DNA from: an uncultured Emticicia sp.
GTDB taxonomy: Bacteria > Bacteroidota > Bacteroidia > Cytophagales > Spirosomataceae
Assembly: GCF_937903345.1 (NCBI RefSeq)
Contig: NZ_CALCZQ010000030.1
Location: 1 to 64,000 of the forward strand
Reading direction: 5' to 3'
Length of the DNA stretch: 64,000 nucleotides
Below, piece after piece: positions 9,479-17,666 of the stretch (the first letter of the stretch is position 1; each line of letters begins with the position of its first letter). The notes beneath the pieces were generated by a model that was not told the origin of the DNA, did no database searches, and was given only the letters and a program-made list of their open reading frames with translations. Position numbers and translations under genes: made by a program.

Positions 9479-9617
9479 ATAAATTTTTTACGGTTAAAAT
9501 CAACTGAATAACGTCGGCAAAGCTTTGACCCTCGCCGTTGCTTGCTGTTATTTCACAAAAATAATCATTCATGTGGATAAAATTTTATATTTCACCCAAA
9601 ACTCCAACATAGTTGTC

Positions 9618-9625
9618 TATTTTTG
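9618..9625 (+). promoter_or_regulatory. Possible -7 element for the MutS-like gene
   Basis: TATTTTTG matches TAnnTTTG and would place transcription start near 9632, just before the ATG at 9649. An upstream TTTG box is not clear. If right, it rules out the in-frame TTG at 9613 as the start. Confidence 0.35.
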
Positions 9626-9648
9626 TGAGTAATACAAAAAATGCTCAG

Positions 9649-11457
9649 ATGGAGAAGACTTATCAAGAAAAAATAACAATATTACTTACCGAAATAGCCG
9701 CATTAAAAAAGAAAAGTGACCAAATTTCGATGTTCCGATTGTTGCTGATTATTGGGATTTTGATAGTGGTCTATCAGCTTTTCAAACTTAATGAAATCGT
9801 CGGTGGATTATCAATCGTTGGCGGCATTTTAGGGTTTTATTATTTGGTAAAGTTTCATGAAAAAATTGATGCCGAAATTGACTTGAAAGAAACAACACTC
9901 GCCGTGATTCAAAATGAGTTGACCTGTTTGGAGGTAATTTCGGGAATGTATTATAACGGTCAAGAATATGGCCGACCTACACATAATTTTAGTGAAGATT
10001 TAGATATTTTCGGCGAAGGAACGCTTTTTCATTTAATCAACAGAACAAAAAGTAAGTCAGGAAGCGATTATCTGGCTAAACAACTTTTGGGCGAGAATCA
10101 AACTTTTTTGGTCAACAAAAAACAAGATGCTGCTAAAGAAATAGCGGCCAAAACCGATTGGCGATTAAGTTTTTTTGCTTCGATGTTTAAGATTTCAAAT
10201 GAAGAGCGTGGCGTAAGTAAAGTGCTTAATCAAATTGAGCATCCGCCTGTGTTAAAATTGGAGAAATTTATTACGATTTATACCAAAATCTTGCCTTTTT
10301 TGTGGGTAGTTATCTTTGCATCTGCATATTTTGTTTCACTTTCGTTTGCTGGTTATGGTGTGGCGGTATTGGCTTTGATAAATTTTAGATTGACTGGAAT
10401 CAACCGCAACCACACCGAAGAATATTTTGAAACGGTGGCTGGAGCAGGGCGATTAATGGAAAAATTTGGTGTAGGTACTGGACTCATCGCTCAAGAAAAC
10501 TGGCAGTCAGAAATCTTAAAAACGGCACATGAACGATTACCCATTTCTACATTAAATACAAAAAATCCGATTGACGATTTTGTGGTAATTCTGAAAAAAC
10601 TGGATATGCGACGAAATATGTTGGCTTCGCTTTTCTTGACTTTAGCTACACCCTTTCAGCCAGTTCAATTAATCAAACTGAGGGCTTGGCTGAAAGAAAA
10701 TCCTGATTTTTTTGAGAAAATATTTGATGTTATTGGAGTTTTTGAACTGTATGCCAGCATCGGAAATCTACATTACAATAAACGTGATTGGTGTTTTCCA
10801 GCAATAAACGATAGCAAAACTTTCAAATTATGTGGTAAAGAAATGGGACATCCGCTCATTAATACTAAAAATGTAGTTTGTAATAGTTTTGATTTTGATG
10901 AAAAAAATCGACTGACGCTCATCACTGGCTCAAATATGTCGGGTAAAAGTACATTTTTGCGTACAGTGGGGCTAAATATCATTTTGGCGTATGCGGGTTG
11001 CCCAGTTTTTGCCGAAAAAATGAATATTAGTTTCGGTATAAATTTGATTTGCTACATGCGAATCAAAGATTCTATTCAACAAAATGCCTCTACTTTCAAG
11101 GCTGAAATCGAACGAATTAAGTTAGTTTTGGCGGCCATTAACAACAATGAAAATGCTTTGTTTTTGATTGATGAAATGCTGAGAGGAACAAATTCGGAAG
11201 ATAAATTGGCTGGTTCGATGGCATTATTGGAGAAAATCGTCAACTCAAATGCGTTTGCCATGGTAGCGACGCACGATTTGCGTATGACCGAAATTTCAGA
11301 GCAGTACCCCGATGAAGTTAAAAATTATTATTTCGAGTATGCCACAGAAAACGGCGAATTATTATTTGATTATTTAATAAAAGAAGGTGTTTGTAAGAGT
11401 TTCAATGCTTCGCTTTTATTGAAATCTATTGGCTTGCCGATTGGAGAGAACCGTTAA
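9649..11457 (+). CDS. Membrane-anchored MutS-like ATPase
   Basis: A 602-residue protein with a MutS-type ATPase at its C-terminus but without the mismatch-recognition domains. Two hydrophobic hairpins (about residues 25-60 and 208-245) predict four membrane spans. The Walker A motif is GSNMSGKS (427-434), Walker B is FLIDEM with D508-E509, followed by a signature-like GTNSEDKLAG and the switch His in ATHDLR. Such MutS-related membrane proteins are common in Bacteroidetes and are not known mismatch-repair enzymes; their role is unclear. The open frame extends upstream to a TTG at 9613, but the ATG at 9649 is preferred because the likely promoter overlaps that TTG. Divergent from the aldehyde dehydrogenase, convergent with the HopJ operon. 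Confidence 0.85.
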   Translation: MEKTYQEKITILLTEIAALKKKSDQISMFRLLLIIGILIVVYQLFKLNEIVGGLSIVGGILGFYYLVKFHEKIDAEIDLKETTLAVIQNELTCLEVISGMYYNGQEYGRPTHNFSEDLDIFGEGTLFHLINRTKSKSGSDYLAKQLLGENQTFLVNKKQDAAKEIAAKTDWRLSFFASMFKISNEERGVSKVLNQIEHPPVLKLEKFITIYTKILPFLWVVIFASAYFVSLSFAGYGVAVLALINFRLTGINRNHTEEYFETVAGAGRLMEKFGVGTGLIAQENWQSEILKTAHERLPISTLNTKNPIDDFVVILKKLDMRRNMLASLFLTLATPFQPVQLIKLRAWLKENPDFFEKIFDVIGVFELYASIGNLHYNKRDWCFPAINDSKTFKLCGKEMGHPLINTKNVVCNSFDFDEKNRLTLITGSNMSGKSTFLRTVGLNIILAYAGCPVFAEKMNISFGINLICYMRIKDSIQQNASTFKAEIERIKLVLAAINNNENALFLIDEMLRGTNSEDKLAGSMALLEKIVNSNAFAMVATHDLRMTEISEQYPDEVKNYYFEYATENGELLFDYLIKEGVCKSFNASLLLKSIGLPIGENR

Positions 11458-11472
11458 AGTTGTAAGATATTA

Positions 11473-11500
11473 TGTGGCATACCTACGAAGGTGTGCCACA
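11473..11500. terminator. Hairpin between convergent genes
   Basis: TGTGGCA (11473-11479) pairs with TGCCACA (11494-11500), with an inner ACC/GGT. It lies between the convergent MutS-like and HopJ genes. The T-run is loose, so efficiency is uncertain. Confidence 0.5.
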
Positions 11501-11510
11501 AATAGTCAAT

Positions 11511-11858
11511 TTATTTTTTCTCAACAAGTGCTTGACCTTCAAAAGAAATGCCATCCCAACCTGTTTTCATAAAGTTTCTGATATTTTGATGGTTACTTGC
11601 GTTAGGGTTTTCGAGAACATCTTTGCGGTAAAAATCGCCAAAACAAGCGAGCGTGTGTTCGAGCGAAAAATTTTGGAGTTTCGCAAACGAAAATAATTTA
11701 CAAGAACCAGAATTTTGACCTGCTTCGTTGTGTAAATTGCCATTCTGGAAAGCCGTTGGTGTAAAATTATAAAGTTCTTCCACAACGGCCATAGTATCTG
11801 AAAATGCTACTTCTTGAGGGTTTTCGTTGAGTTTTTTTAGAAAAGAATCGAGTGTCAT
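11511..11858 (-). CDS. HopJ type III effector-like family protein
   Basis: A 115-residue soluble protein that fits the HopJ family (PF08888) along its whole length: YNFTPTAFQNG, NSGSCKLFSFA, CFGDFYRKDVL and the C-terminal HQNIRNFM segment are the conserved blocks. The family is named after a Pseudomonas effector, but no secretion system is seen here and most members are housekeeping-like proteins of unknown function in non-pathogens. The start codon overlaps the stop of the C26 amidotransferase gene by one base, so it is the last gene of a three-gene operon. Confidence 0.85.
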   Translation of the reverse strand: MTLDSFLKKLNENPQEVAFSDTMAVVEELYNFTPTAFQNGNLHNEAGQNSGSCKLFSFAKLQNFSLEHTLACFGDFYRKDVLENPNASNHQNIRNFMKTGWDGISFEGQALVEKK

Positions 11859-12646
11859 TATTGAATTTTTGATTGAATGTTTTCGACGAAATTTTGTCGT
11901 ATTTTAAAAGAAAAATTATTTTGTTCGGCATTAATGATGCGTTCGGGGTGCCATTGTACGAGCATTAAATAGTGGTTTCGCTGACTTCGGCTTCGCTCAG
12001 CCACCGAGTCTAATGCTGTTTCTGTTGGGTGAGCGGAGCTGAACCCAGCAGAATCAGCGAAGCCGAACTCCAAACCTTCCACAACTCGATCATCCGATAA
12101 AGCATTGATTTTCAAGGGTTTTGCTATTAAATCTGCCGATTGATGATGTGCTGAATTTACGTCTCCGAATACAATATTGGTAATTTTTGAAAGTTCGGAA
12201 TTGTGTATGATTTCTATATTATGATAACGGTCTTGTCCTTCATAATACTTTGAATGGTTTTCTTTACCAGCTGTAGGTAAATCAGGAATTAAAGTTCCGC
12301 CCAAAAATACATTGACTAATTGCAAACCTCGGCAAATACCTAAAACAGGCGTTTGATTCTTGAAGATATACTCACATACGTTCCATTCAAATTCATCCCG
12401 ACGTTCGTCCATAAAATTCGGATTACACAAGCTTAAAAACTCAGGTCGGTTATATAAATTTGGATGCACGTCTTCGCCACCAGTCAAAACGATGCCATCG
12501 CACTTTTCAGTTTCGTGTAGATTATTGTATTTATAGCCAAGCTTAATCACTTCTATAGGTGGAGTGCCAACCAAAGAATTTTGTGATAAAATCCATTTTT
12601 CATAGATTGGATGTTTATCTCCGCAGTCTGTAATACCTATTTTCAT
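11858..12646 (-). CDS. Peptidase C26 / gamma-glutamyl-GABA hydrolase family, with in-frame repeat insertion
   Basis: A 262-residue class I glutamine-amidotransferase-like hydrolase. The nucleophile is C105 in GICRGLQL, the catalytic His-Glu pair is H233 and E235 in VQWHPE, and VLTGGEDV gives the oxyanion-side loop. Relatives hydrolyse gamma-glutamyl conjugates such as gamma-glutamyl-GABA. Between VVEGLE (188-193) and the strand before VQWHPE, where family members have only a few residues, there are about 30 extra ones (194-224) encoded by a palindromic repeat. This insert sits just before the catalytic His and could be tolerated as a surface loop or could harm activity. The gene overlaps both operon neighbours by 1 and 4 bases. 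Confidence 0.85.
   Translation of the reverse strand: MKIGITDCGDKHPIYEKWILSQNSLVGTPPIEVIKLGYKYNNLHETEKCDGIVLTGGEDVHPNLYNRPEFLSLCNPNFMDERRDEFEWNVCEYIFKNQTPVLGICRGLQLVNVFLGGTLIPDLPTAGKENHSKYYEGQDRYHNIEIIHNSELSKITNIVFGDVNSAHHQSADLIAKPLKINALSDDRVVEGLEFGFADSAGFSSAHPTETALDSVAERSRSQRNHYLMLVQWHPERIINAEQNNFSFKIRQNFVENIQSKIQ
11981..12072. repeat. Palindromic repeat element inside the C26 gene
   Basis: Outer arms TTCGGCTTCGCT (11986-11997) and AGCGAAGCCGAA (12056-12067) are a perfect 12-bp inverted repeat. A nested stem pairs 12020-12030 with 12043-12053 (one mismatch). The element is richer in GC than its surroundings and adds about 30 codons in frame. Confidence 0.7.
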
Positions 12647-13386
12647 TGAGGATTTTCATGCGAATCGTAGTATTTGAAAGTACTTACGAGTCCGTTTTCT
12701 GTTTTAAGATTAATTTTATTGTTTTTTATAAATTGCTCAATTAAAAGTTTTTTATCTCCAAAAAGATTAAAGAAGTTTTTTCCTCTCGGAAGCTGCACCA
12801 CCGATTCATCCTTTAGGATAAAATATTTAGAAGACTTTACAAATTCACCTTCGTATTCACCTGATGCATCATAGCCAGTTTTTTCGCTGTTGCTGCTATG
12901 TAACACACAGGAATGTTCTTTTAAAAGTGTGTTTTTACTAATATGAATAAGCTCATAATAGGCGTTTTCAAACTTACTAAAATGATGCCCAAATATAGTA
13001 AAAGCTTCTGGTTTTATTGTAACAGCATCTTTCTTGACATCCTCAACGATATAAAGTTCGTTTTTTTGCAAATTGAAAGCCATCAAAAACTCCATATCTT
13101 TCCCATTTTCTGTACTTATTTTTCCTTTATACCAGCCATTCTTGAAAAAAGGCGTGCCTTTATAGGTTTTTGTAAATTCTTGTTGGGTATTATTGACCAC
13201 ATCTCTCGAATTATAGTATGCCTGAAAGGTTGTGTCGCGATTATTTTTATTTATAACTATTTTACTGTCGCTACTTCCCGCAATATGTATTTTCCTCAAA
13301 AAATAGTCGTATTTATTATTGGTTATTTGTCCAGAAATTTGCTTAGAAAACAACAATAAAAAAATAAAAGCCAAAGTGATTTTCAT
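12643..13386 (-). CDS. Secreted protein of unknown function
   Basis: A 247-residue protein with a signal peptide (about 1-19, cleavage near SG-QIT). I do not recognise a named family. The middle has a pattern seen in small Bacteroidetes exported proteins (TPFFKNGWYKGKIS, then a beta-rich stretch), and the C-terminus has a Lys-rich helix before FKYYD. Its stop codon overlaps the start of the C26 gene by 4 bases, so the two should be co-translated. It is the first gene of the operon and has a plausible promoter about 90 nt upstream. Confidence 0.7.
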   Translation of the reverse strand: MKITLAFIFLLLFSKQISGQITNNKYDYFLRKIHIAGSSDSKIVINKNNRDTTFQAYYNSRDVVNNTQQEFTKTYKGTPFFKNGWYKGKISTENGKDMEFLMAFNLQKNELYIVEDVKKDAVTIKPEAFTIFGHHFSKFENAYYELIHISKNTLLKEHSCVLHSSNSEKTGYDASGEYEGEFVKSSKYFILKDESVVQLPRGKNFFNLFGDKKLLIEQFIKNNKINLKTENGLVSTFKYYDSHENPQ

Positions 13387-13476
13387 GATAGTAAAAGTTT
13401 AGATTTTCATAAATAAAAGGTTTTAGGAGGAAAGGTCGGTTATGTATTTGAAATATTATGACTCACTACTGTGTTG

Positions 13477-13510
13477 CAAATTTATTGATTGATGGAAAAA
13501 ATACTTTCAA
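13477..13510 (-). promoter_or_regulatory. Candidate promoter of the secreted protein/C26/HopJ operon
   Basis: On the minus strand TTG (13510-13508), 23 nt, TAAATTTG (13484-13477). The spacing is at the long end of the Bacteroidetes range. Confidence 0.45.
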
Positions 13511-13515
13511 GTTGA

Positions 13516-14652
13516 TTAAAGGGCTTCCAAATACAAATTTTTAAAGTCTTCTCTCGAAACAGGTTTTGGGTTATTTGGGTGAGCAAAATCTGCAATTGCT
13601 AAATCGGCCAATGTTTCGATATGCTCCAATTTTACACCAATATCTTGCAAACGGTGCGGAATATTTATTTTAGTATTTAATTCAAACAAGTACTGCACAA
13701 CCGCTTCGCCAGATTCATCTTTTAAGTCAAGTGTGCGAGCAATGCGACGAAATTTGTCCTCAAAACCGGCAATATTAAACTTCATTCCATAAGGAATGTT
13801 AATGGCATTGGCCAAGCCATGATGTGTATCTAACAAAGACGAAAGCGGGTGTGCCAAAGAATGTACCACGCCCAAACCCTTCTGAAAAGCTACCGCACCC
13901 ATCAATGAAGCAATCAACATTTTACTGCGAGATTCTAAATCGGGTTGATTAACAGCTTTTTCCAAAGACTCATGTATCAGTCTGATTCCTTCCAAAGCAA
14001 TTCCATCGCACATTGGATGCCAGTTTTTTGCCAAAAATGCTTCCATATTATGCGTTAGTGCATCCATACCCGTTGCAGCTGTAATGAATGGTGGTAAATC
14101 CATCGTAAGCGTTGGGTCGGCAAAGATGATTTTAGCGAGCAATTTTGGAGAGAAAAGAATTTTTTTCTGATGCGTTTCGTCGTCGGCAATGATGGCACTT
14201 CTACCCACTTCGCTGCCAGTTCCTGCCGTTGTCGGAATCGTGATAAAATGCGGAACATCGTTGGTTACGTAAACATCGCCACCAATCAAATCATCATATT
14301 TGAATAAATCTTCTCGGTGATTGATTCTTAGTAAAATAGCCCTTGCTACATCAATCGCAGCACCGCCACCAATGCCAATGATGCAATCTCGCTCAGAGCC
14401 ATAATAGGCTTCGTCGCCTTTATAAACATCTGATTTTACAGGGTTTTTATGAATATCGCTGAAAACCTCAACGCTGATACCTTTCGATGATAAATCTTGA
14501 ACAATTTGCTTGAAAAATGCTAAATTGGCCACATTAGGGTCAGTCACAACCAAAGGTTTTGAAAGATTATTGTCCTTCAAATAAGCAGGAAGTTCGGCAA
14601 CTACTCCCGCACCGAAACGGATTTTTGTTGGAAAATTGAATTGAGAAATCAC
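13516..14652 (-). CDS. Iron-containing alcohol dehydrogenase
   Basis: A 378-residue group III alcohol dehydrogenase. The nucleotide site shows GIGGGAAIDVA, followed by TIPTTAGTGSEVG, which binds the cofactor phosphate. The metal ligands lie in GMDALTHNMEAF (Asp and His) and in the HSLAHPL ... HHGLANA region (two His). It would interconvert an alcohol and an aldehyde with NAD(P)H in the cytosol. Size and motifs are complete. The gene is alone, with a terminator hairpin of the upstream gene 45 nt before its start. Substrate is not predictable; lactaldehyde- or butanol-type activities are typical of relatives. Confidence 0.9.
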   Translation of the reverse strand: MISQFNFPTKIRFGAGVVAELPAYLKDNNLSKPLVVTDPNVANLAFFKQIVQDLSSKGISVEVFSDIHKNPVKSDVYKGDEAYYGSERDCIIGIGGGAAIDVARAILLRINHREDLFKYDDLIGGDVYVTNDVPHFITIPTTAGTGSEVGRSAIIADDETHQKKILFSPKLLAKIIFADPTLTMDLPPFITAATGMDALTHNMEAFLAKNWHPMCDGIALEGIRLIHESLEKAVNQPDLESRSKMLIASLMGAVAFQKGLGVVHSLAHPLSSLLDTHHGLANAINIPYGMKFNIAGFEDKFRRIARTLDLKDESGEAVVQYLFELNTKINIPHRLQDIGVKLEHIETLADLAIADFAHPNNPKPVSREDFKNLYLEAL

Positions 14653-14695
14653 TTTGTTGGTTTTTTATAGTTTGAGAGTGACGAAAATACAACAA

Positions 14696-14736
14696 AAAAC
14701 CACGAATTCAACAAATAAGCTTGTTAAATTCGTGGT
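14696..14736 (-). terminator. Terminator of the zinc peptidase gene
   Basis: ACCACGAATT (14699-14708) pairs with AATTCGTGGT (14727-14736); on the minus strand a run of six T follows. It separates the zinc peptidase from the alcohol dehydrogenase. Confidence 0.75.
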
Positions 14737-14776
14737 TCTTTCATAATCAAGGCGATTTAAAAAATTGCTCTCTAAT

Positions 14777-15475
14777 TTAATCTCTTCTCCCCAAAAACAT
14801 ACTTAAATAATAAAGTAAATTGGCTACTGCACCTGCGGCTGCTACAACATAAGTCAAAGCTGCCCATTTAAGTGCATCTTTCGCCATATCGTGTTCACCG
14901 TTGGTTACGATAGCTTTCATTTCCATCCATTTCAATGCACGGTTACTTGCATCATATTCTACTGGTAATGTAATGAGCGAGAACAATGCGATTGCGGCAT
15001 TGGCCACTATCAAAGCCAACAATACCGATTGAGCCATTGGTGTATTTCGTGAGAAAATATAACCCATAAACATAAATCCAAACATGTAGAAAAGATTCAT
15101 ACCTTTAGTGGCGATATTGACAATTGGCACGAGTGCCGAACGCATTTTTAGCGGAGCATAAGCCATAGCGTGTTGCACGGCGTGTCCACATTCGTGGGCT
15201 GCTACTGCTGCCGAAGCAGCACTTGAACCAGTATAAACGTCATAGCTGAGGTTTACAGTTTTGCTCATTGGGTCGTAATGGTCGGTTAATTGACCTTCTA
15301 CTTGTATGATTCTTACATCATAAATGCCGTTGTCGTGAAGCATTCGCTGGGCAATTTCTGCTCCTGTCATGCCGTTTCGGAGGCGTATCTGTGAATATTG
15401 TTCAAATTTACTCTTTAAACGTCTCGATACTAATAATCCAAGTAGCATAAAGACAATACTGATAACGAAAATCAT
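14777..15475 (-). CDS. YugP-like membrane zinc metallopeptidase
   Basis: A 232-residue membrane protein of the neutral zinc metallopeptidase family PF04298. Residues 1-18 are a membrane span, the zinc motif is H94-E95-C-G-H98 in AAHECGHAVQ, and at least three more spans follow the catalytic region. It is predicted to cut membrane or membrane-near proteins; its substrate is unknown. It lies downstream of rfaE2 with about 80 nt between them, so it may belong to the same transcript, and ends in a strong terminator. Confidence 0.88.
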   Translation of the reverse strand: MIFVISIVFMLLGLLVSRRLKSKFEQYSQIRLRNGMTGAEIAQRMLHDNGIYDVRIIQVEGQLTDHYDPMSKTVNLSYDVYTGSSAASAAVAAHECGHAVQHAMAYAPLKMRSALVPIVNIATKGMNLFYMFGFMFMGYIFSRNTPMAQSVLLALIVANAAIALFSLITLPVEYDASNRALKWMEMKAIVTNGEHDMAKDALKWAALTYVVAAAGAVANLLYYLSMFLGRRD

Positions 15476-15556
15476 AGGTTTTTAATTTAATTTTGGATGA
15501 GTGAATAATGCCATGAATGATTGTTGCTTTTGCTAAGATTCATTCATTGCGTCATG

Positions 15557-16033
15557 CTAAATTAATTTTATTTTCTGAATAATTGAGCTAGTTGAATAAC
15601 CTTTTACCAATGAAATAGTTTTTACTTCACCTCCATTTTCCATAACAAAATCTGCACCAACGATGTTTTCGACCGAATAATCATCGCCTTTTACCAAAAT
15701 ATTCGGACAAAGTGTCTCAATTAGTTCTTTTGGAGTTGGTTCATCAAACAAAATGACAGCATCAATAAAACTCATCGCTGCCATCATGCGTGAACGTGCA
15801 TATTCATTTATCACAGGGCGACTTTCGCCTTTCAAGCGTCTCACCGAAGCATCGGTATTTAGGCCGAGAACCAATTTTTCGCCTAAATTACGAGCTTTTT
15901 CGAGGTAATCAATGTGTCCGAGATGCACAATATCGAAGCATCCGTTAGTAAAAACGATTTTTTTACCTTCAGATTGCCATTGCTCAATTTGTTGTTTGGC
16001 CTCTGTTAGACTTAATATTTTTGATTCGGTCAT
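15557..16033 (-). CDS. rfaE2: D-glycero-beta-D-manno-heptose 1-phosphate adenylyltransferase
   Basis: A 158-residue nucleotidyltransferase corresponding to the C-terminal domain of HldE, made here as a separate protein. The HxGH-type motif lies in GCFDIVHLGHIDYL, GLNTDASVRRLKG is the conserved second block, and KGDDYSVENIVGAD completes the active site. It adds AMP to heptose-1-phosphate to give ADP-heptose for LPS inner core. The neighbouring membrane protein and panD are on the same strand with short gaps. Confidence 0.9.
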   Translation of the reverse strand: MTESKILSLTEAKQQIEQWQSEGKKIVFTNGCFDIVHLGHIDYLEKARNLGEKLVLGLNTDASVRRLKGESRPVINEYARSRMMAAMSFIDAVILFDEPTPKELIETLCPNILVKGDDYSVENIVGADFVMENGGEVKTISLVKGYSTSSIIQKIKLI

Positions 16034-16069
16034 TTTTCTTTAGAATTATATACTATTTTATCAATTGCT

Positions 16070-17068
16070 TCATGCATTGGCTGGAGGAATAATATTTCTT
16101 TTCGGCAAAACCAATGTTAATAAAAAAGCGACAATACCAAAAAATGCAACAAAAACCATTCCTTGCATGGCATGAAGGAACGTAGCGAGAGTGATGCCAT
16201 CTTGCTCAGAAAGTCCATAAAGCACTACGATGCTTCCTACCAAAAAGTGATAACTGCCAATGCCGCCTTGCGTTGGTGCTGCCATGCCGATTGAACCCAT
16301 CACAAAGATAGAAAGTGCTGCCAATGGCGAAAGATTAGCGGTTTCGGGCAGAGCAAAGCACAGAACGTAAGTCATTACGAAATAAATTGTCCAAATCAGA
16401 AGGGTATGAAAGATAAAAGCCGATGGGTTTTTAAGATTGCGGACACTCATAAAGCCACTTGCAAAACCTCCGATTATTTTGGCAACTTTCTGATAAATAG
16501 CATTTTGTGCAATTTTATCTTGGTTTTTCTTGAATAAAAAATAAGCCGCCACAAGTAAACCAATACCAACCAAAGCATAGCTGCCAAGTAGGAGTGGATT
16601 TTTGAATTTTTCGCCAAAGAAATTAAAGAAAACATCTTTCAGTCGGTCGAATTCGAGAATAAAATTCAAGAAAATTAACAATAAAAGTACTAAAACATCA
16701 ATTAAACGTTCGGCGATTACTGCCCCAAATGATTTTTCAAATGGAATATTTTCTAATTTATTTAACGTTCCACAACGAGCCACTTCACCCGCTCTTGGAA
16801 AAATCAAATTTGCTCCGTAACCAACCAAAACCGCCAATGTTGTACGAAAAACCGAAGGTTTATAGCCCATGGGTTCGATCATCAAAACCCAACGATACGC
16901 CCGACTCCAATGTGCTACCAAAGCCATCACGGCCGAAAGTGCTACCCAACGATAATCGGCTTGTTTTATCTTTTCCCAAAGCGTGTTTAGGTCGATGTCT
17001 TTAAAGGTAAACCATACTAAAACAGCAGCAACTGTTAGCGATATAAGATACTGGATTGCTTTTTTCAT
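16070..17068 (-). CDS. Lysylphosphatidylglycerol synthase TM region / UPF0104 family protein
   Basis: A 332-residue integral membrane protein with about eight spans, fitting PF03706 (the flippase-like domain also found in MprF). Conserved pieces include AHWSRAYRWVLMI near residue 50, GYGANLIFPRAGEVAR and the C-terminal PTQGGIGSYHFL. Members are thought to move or help synthesise lipids; the substrate here is unknown. The frame extends upstream to a GTG at 17116, but the ATG at 17068 directly precedes the first hydrophobic segment and is preferred. It lies between panD and rfaE2. Confidence 0.82.
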   Translation of the reverse strand: MKKAIQYLISLTVAAVLVWFTFKDIDLNTLWEKIKQADYRWVALSAVMALVAHWSRAYRWVLMIEPMGYKPSVFRTTLAVLVGYGANLIFPRAGEVARCGTLNKLENIPFEKSFGAVIAERLIDVLVLLLLIFLNFILEFDRLKDVFFNFFGEKFKNPLLLGSYALVGIGLLVAAYFLFKKNQDKIAQNAIYQKVAKIIGGFASGFMSVRNLKNPSAFIFHTLLIWTIYFVMTYVLCFALPETANLSPLAALSIFVMGSIGMAAPTQGGIGSYHFLVGSIVVLYGLSEQDGITLATFLHAMQGMVFVAFFGIVAFLLTLVLPKRNIIPPANA

Positions 17069-17119
17069 TAAAAGGAGGTTTAGTTTTACTACTGCGATTC
17101 TTGAGAATCGCTCCACAAA

Positions 17120-17470
17120 TTATTTTACTACCAAGTTGTTTTCGTCAGGGAAAACAATCATTGGTTTGTGGGCTTTTGCTTCTTCTTGGGTCATCCAGCC
17201 GTATGAAATAATAATCACGATGTCGCCCACTTCGGCTTTGCGAGCCGCTGCTCCATTGAGGCAGATAATACCAGAGCCACGTTTACCTTTGATGGCATAA
17301 GTTTCCAAACGCTCGCCGTTATTGTTATTAACTACTTGTACACGTTCGTTTTCCATGATACCAGCAGCATCAAGCAAATCTTCGTCGATAGTGATGCTTC
17401 CTACGTAGTTGAGCTCGGCCTGAGTGACTTTCACTCGGTGGATTTTTGATTTGAAAATATTGACTAACAT
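17120..17470 (-). CDS. panD: Aspartate 1-decarboxylase
   Basis: A 116-residue pyruvoyl-dependent decarboxylase that makes beta-alanine from aspartate for pantothenate and CoA. The self-cleavage site is G24-S25 in NYVGSIT, which yields the pyruvoyl cofactor; the substrate Lys is in FKSKIHR, and NGAAAR is conserved. Size and motifs are complete. First gene of the minus-strand cluster with the UPF0104 protein and rfaE2. Confidence 0.95.
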   Translation of the reverse strand: MLVNIFKSKIHRVKVTQAELNYVGSITIDEDLLDAAGIMENERVQVVNNNNGERLETYAIKGKRGSGIICLNGAAARKAEVGDIVIIISYGWMTQEEAKAHKPMIVFPDENNLVVK

Positions 17471-17666
17471 TGATAATCTAATTAAGATGGGTCGCTTACG
17501 GTCTGCCGTTGCGGTACGGTTAAGAATTTGAAATTGAGGTTAGTAAATAAACTATCATTAACGGATTACAAAATTATAAAATTGCTTTGTATAGAAACAT
17601 TTGCTACGACAATAAAATTCAGATTAAAAATTTTAAGTAGTTTTGTACTGAAAAAGCTCATCACAA

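Noticed and set aside
11511..11858. HopJ gene as evidence of a type III secretion system
   Set aside because: No secretion or flagellar genes are near, and the family is widespread in free-living bacteria; the name is historical.
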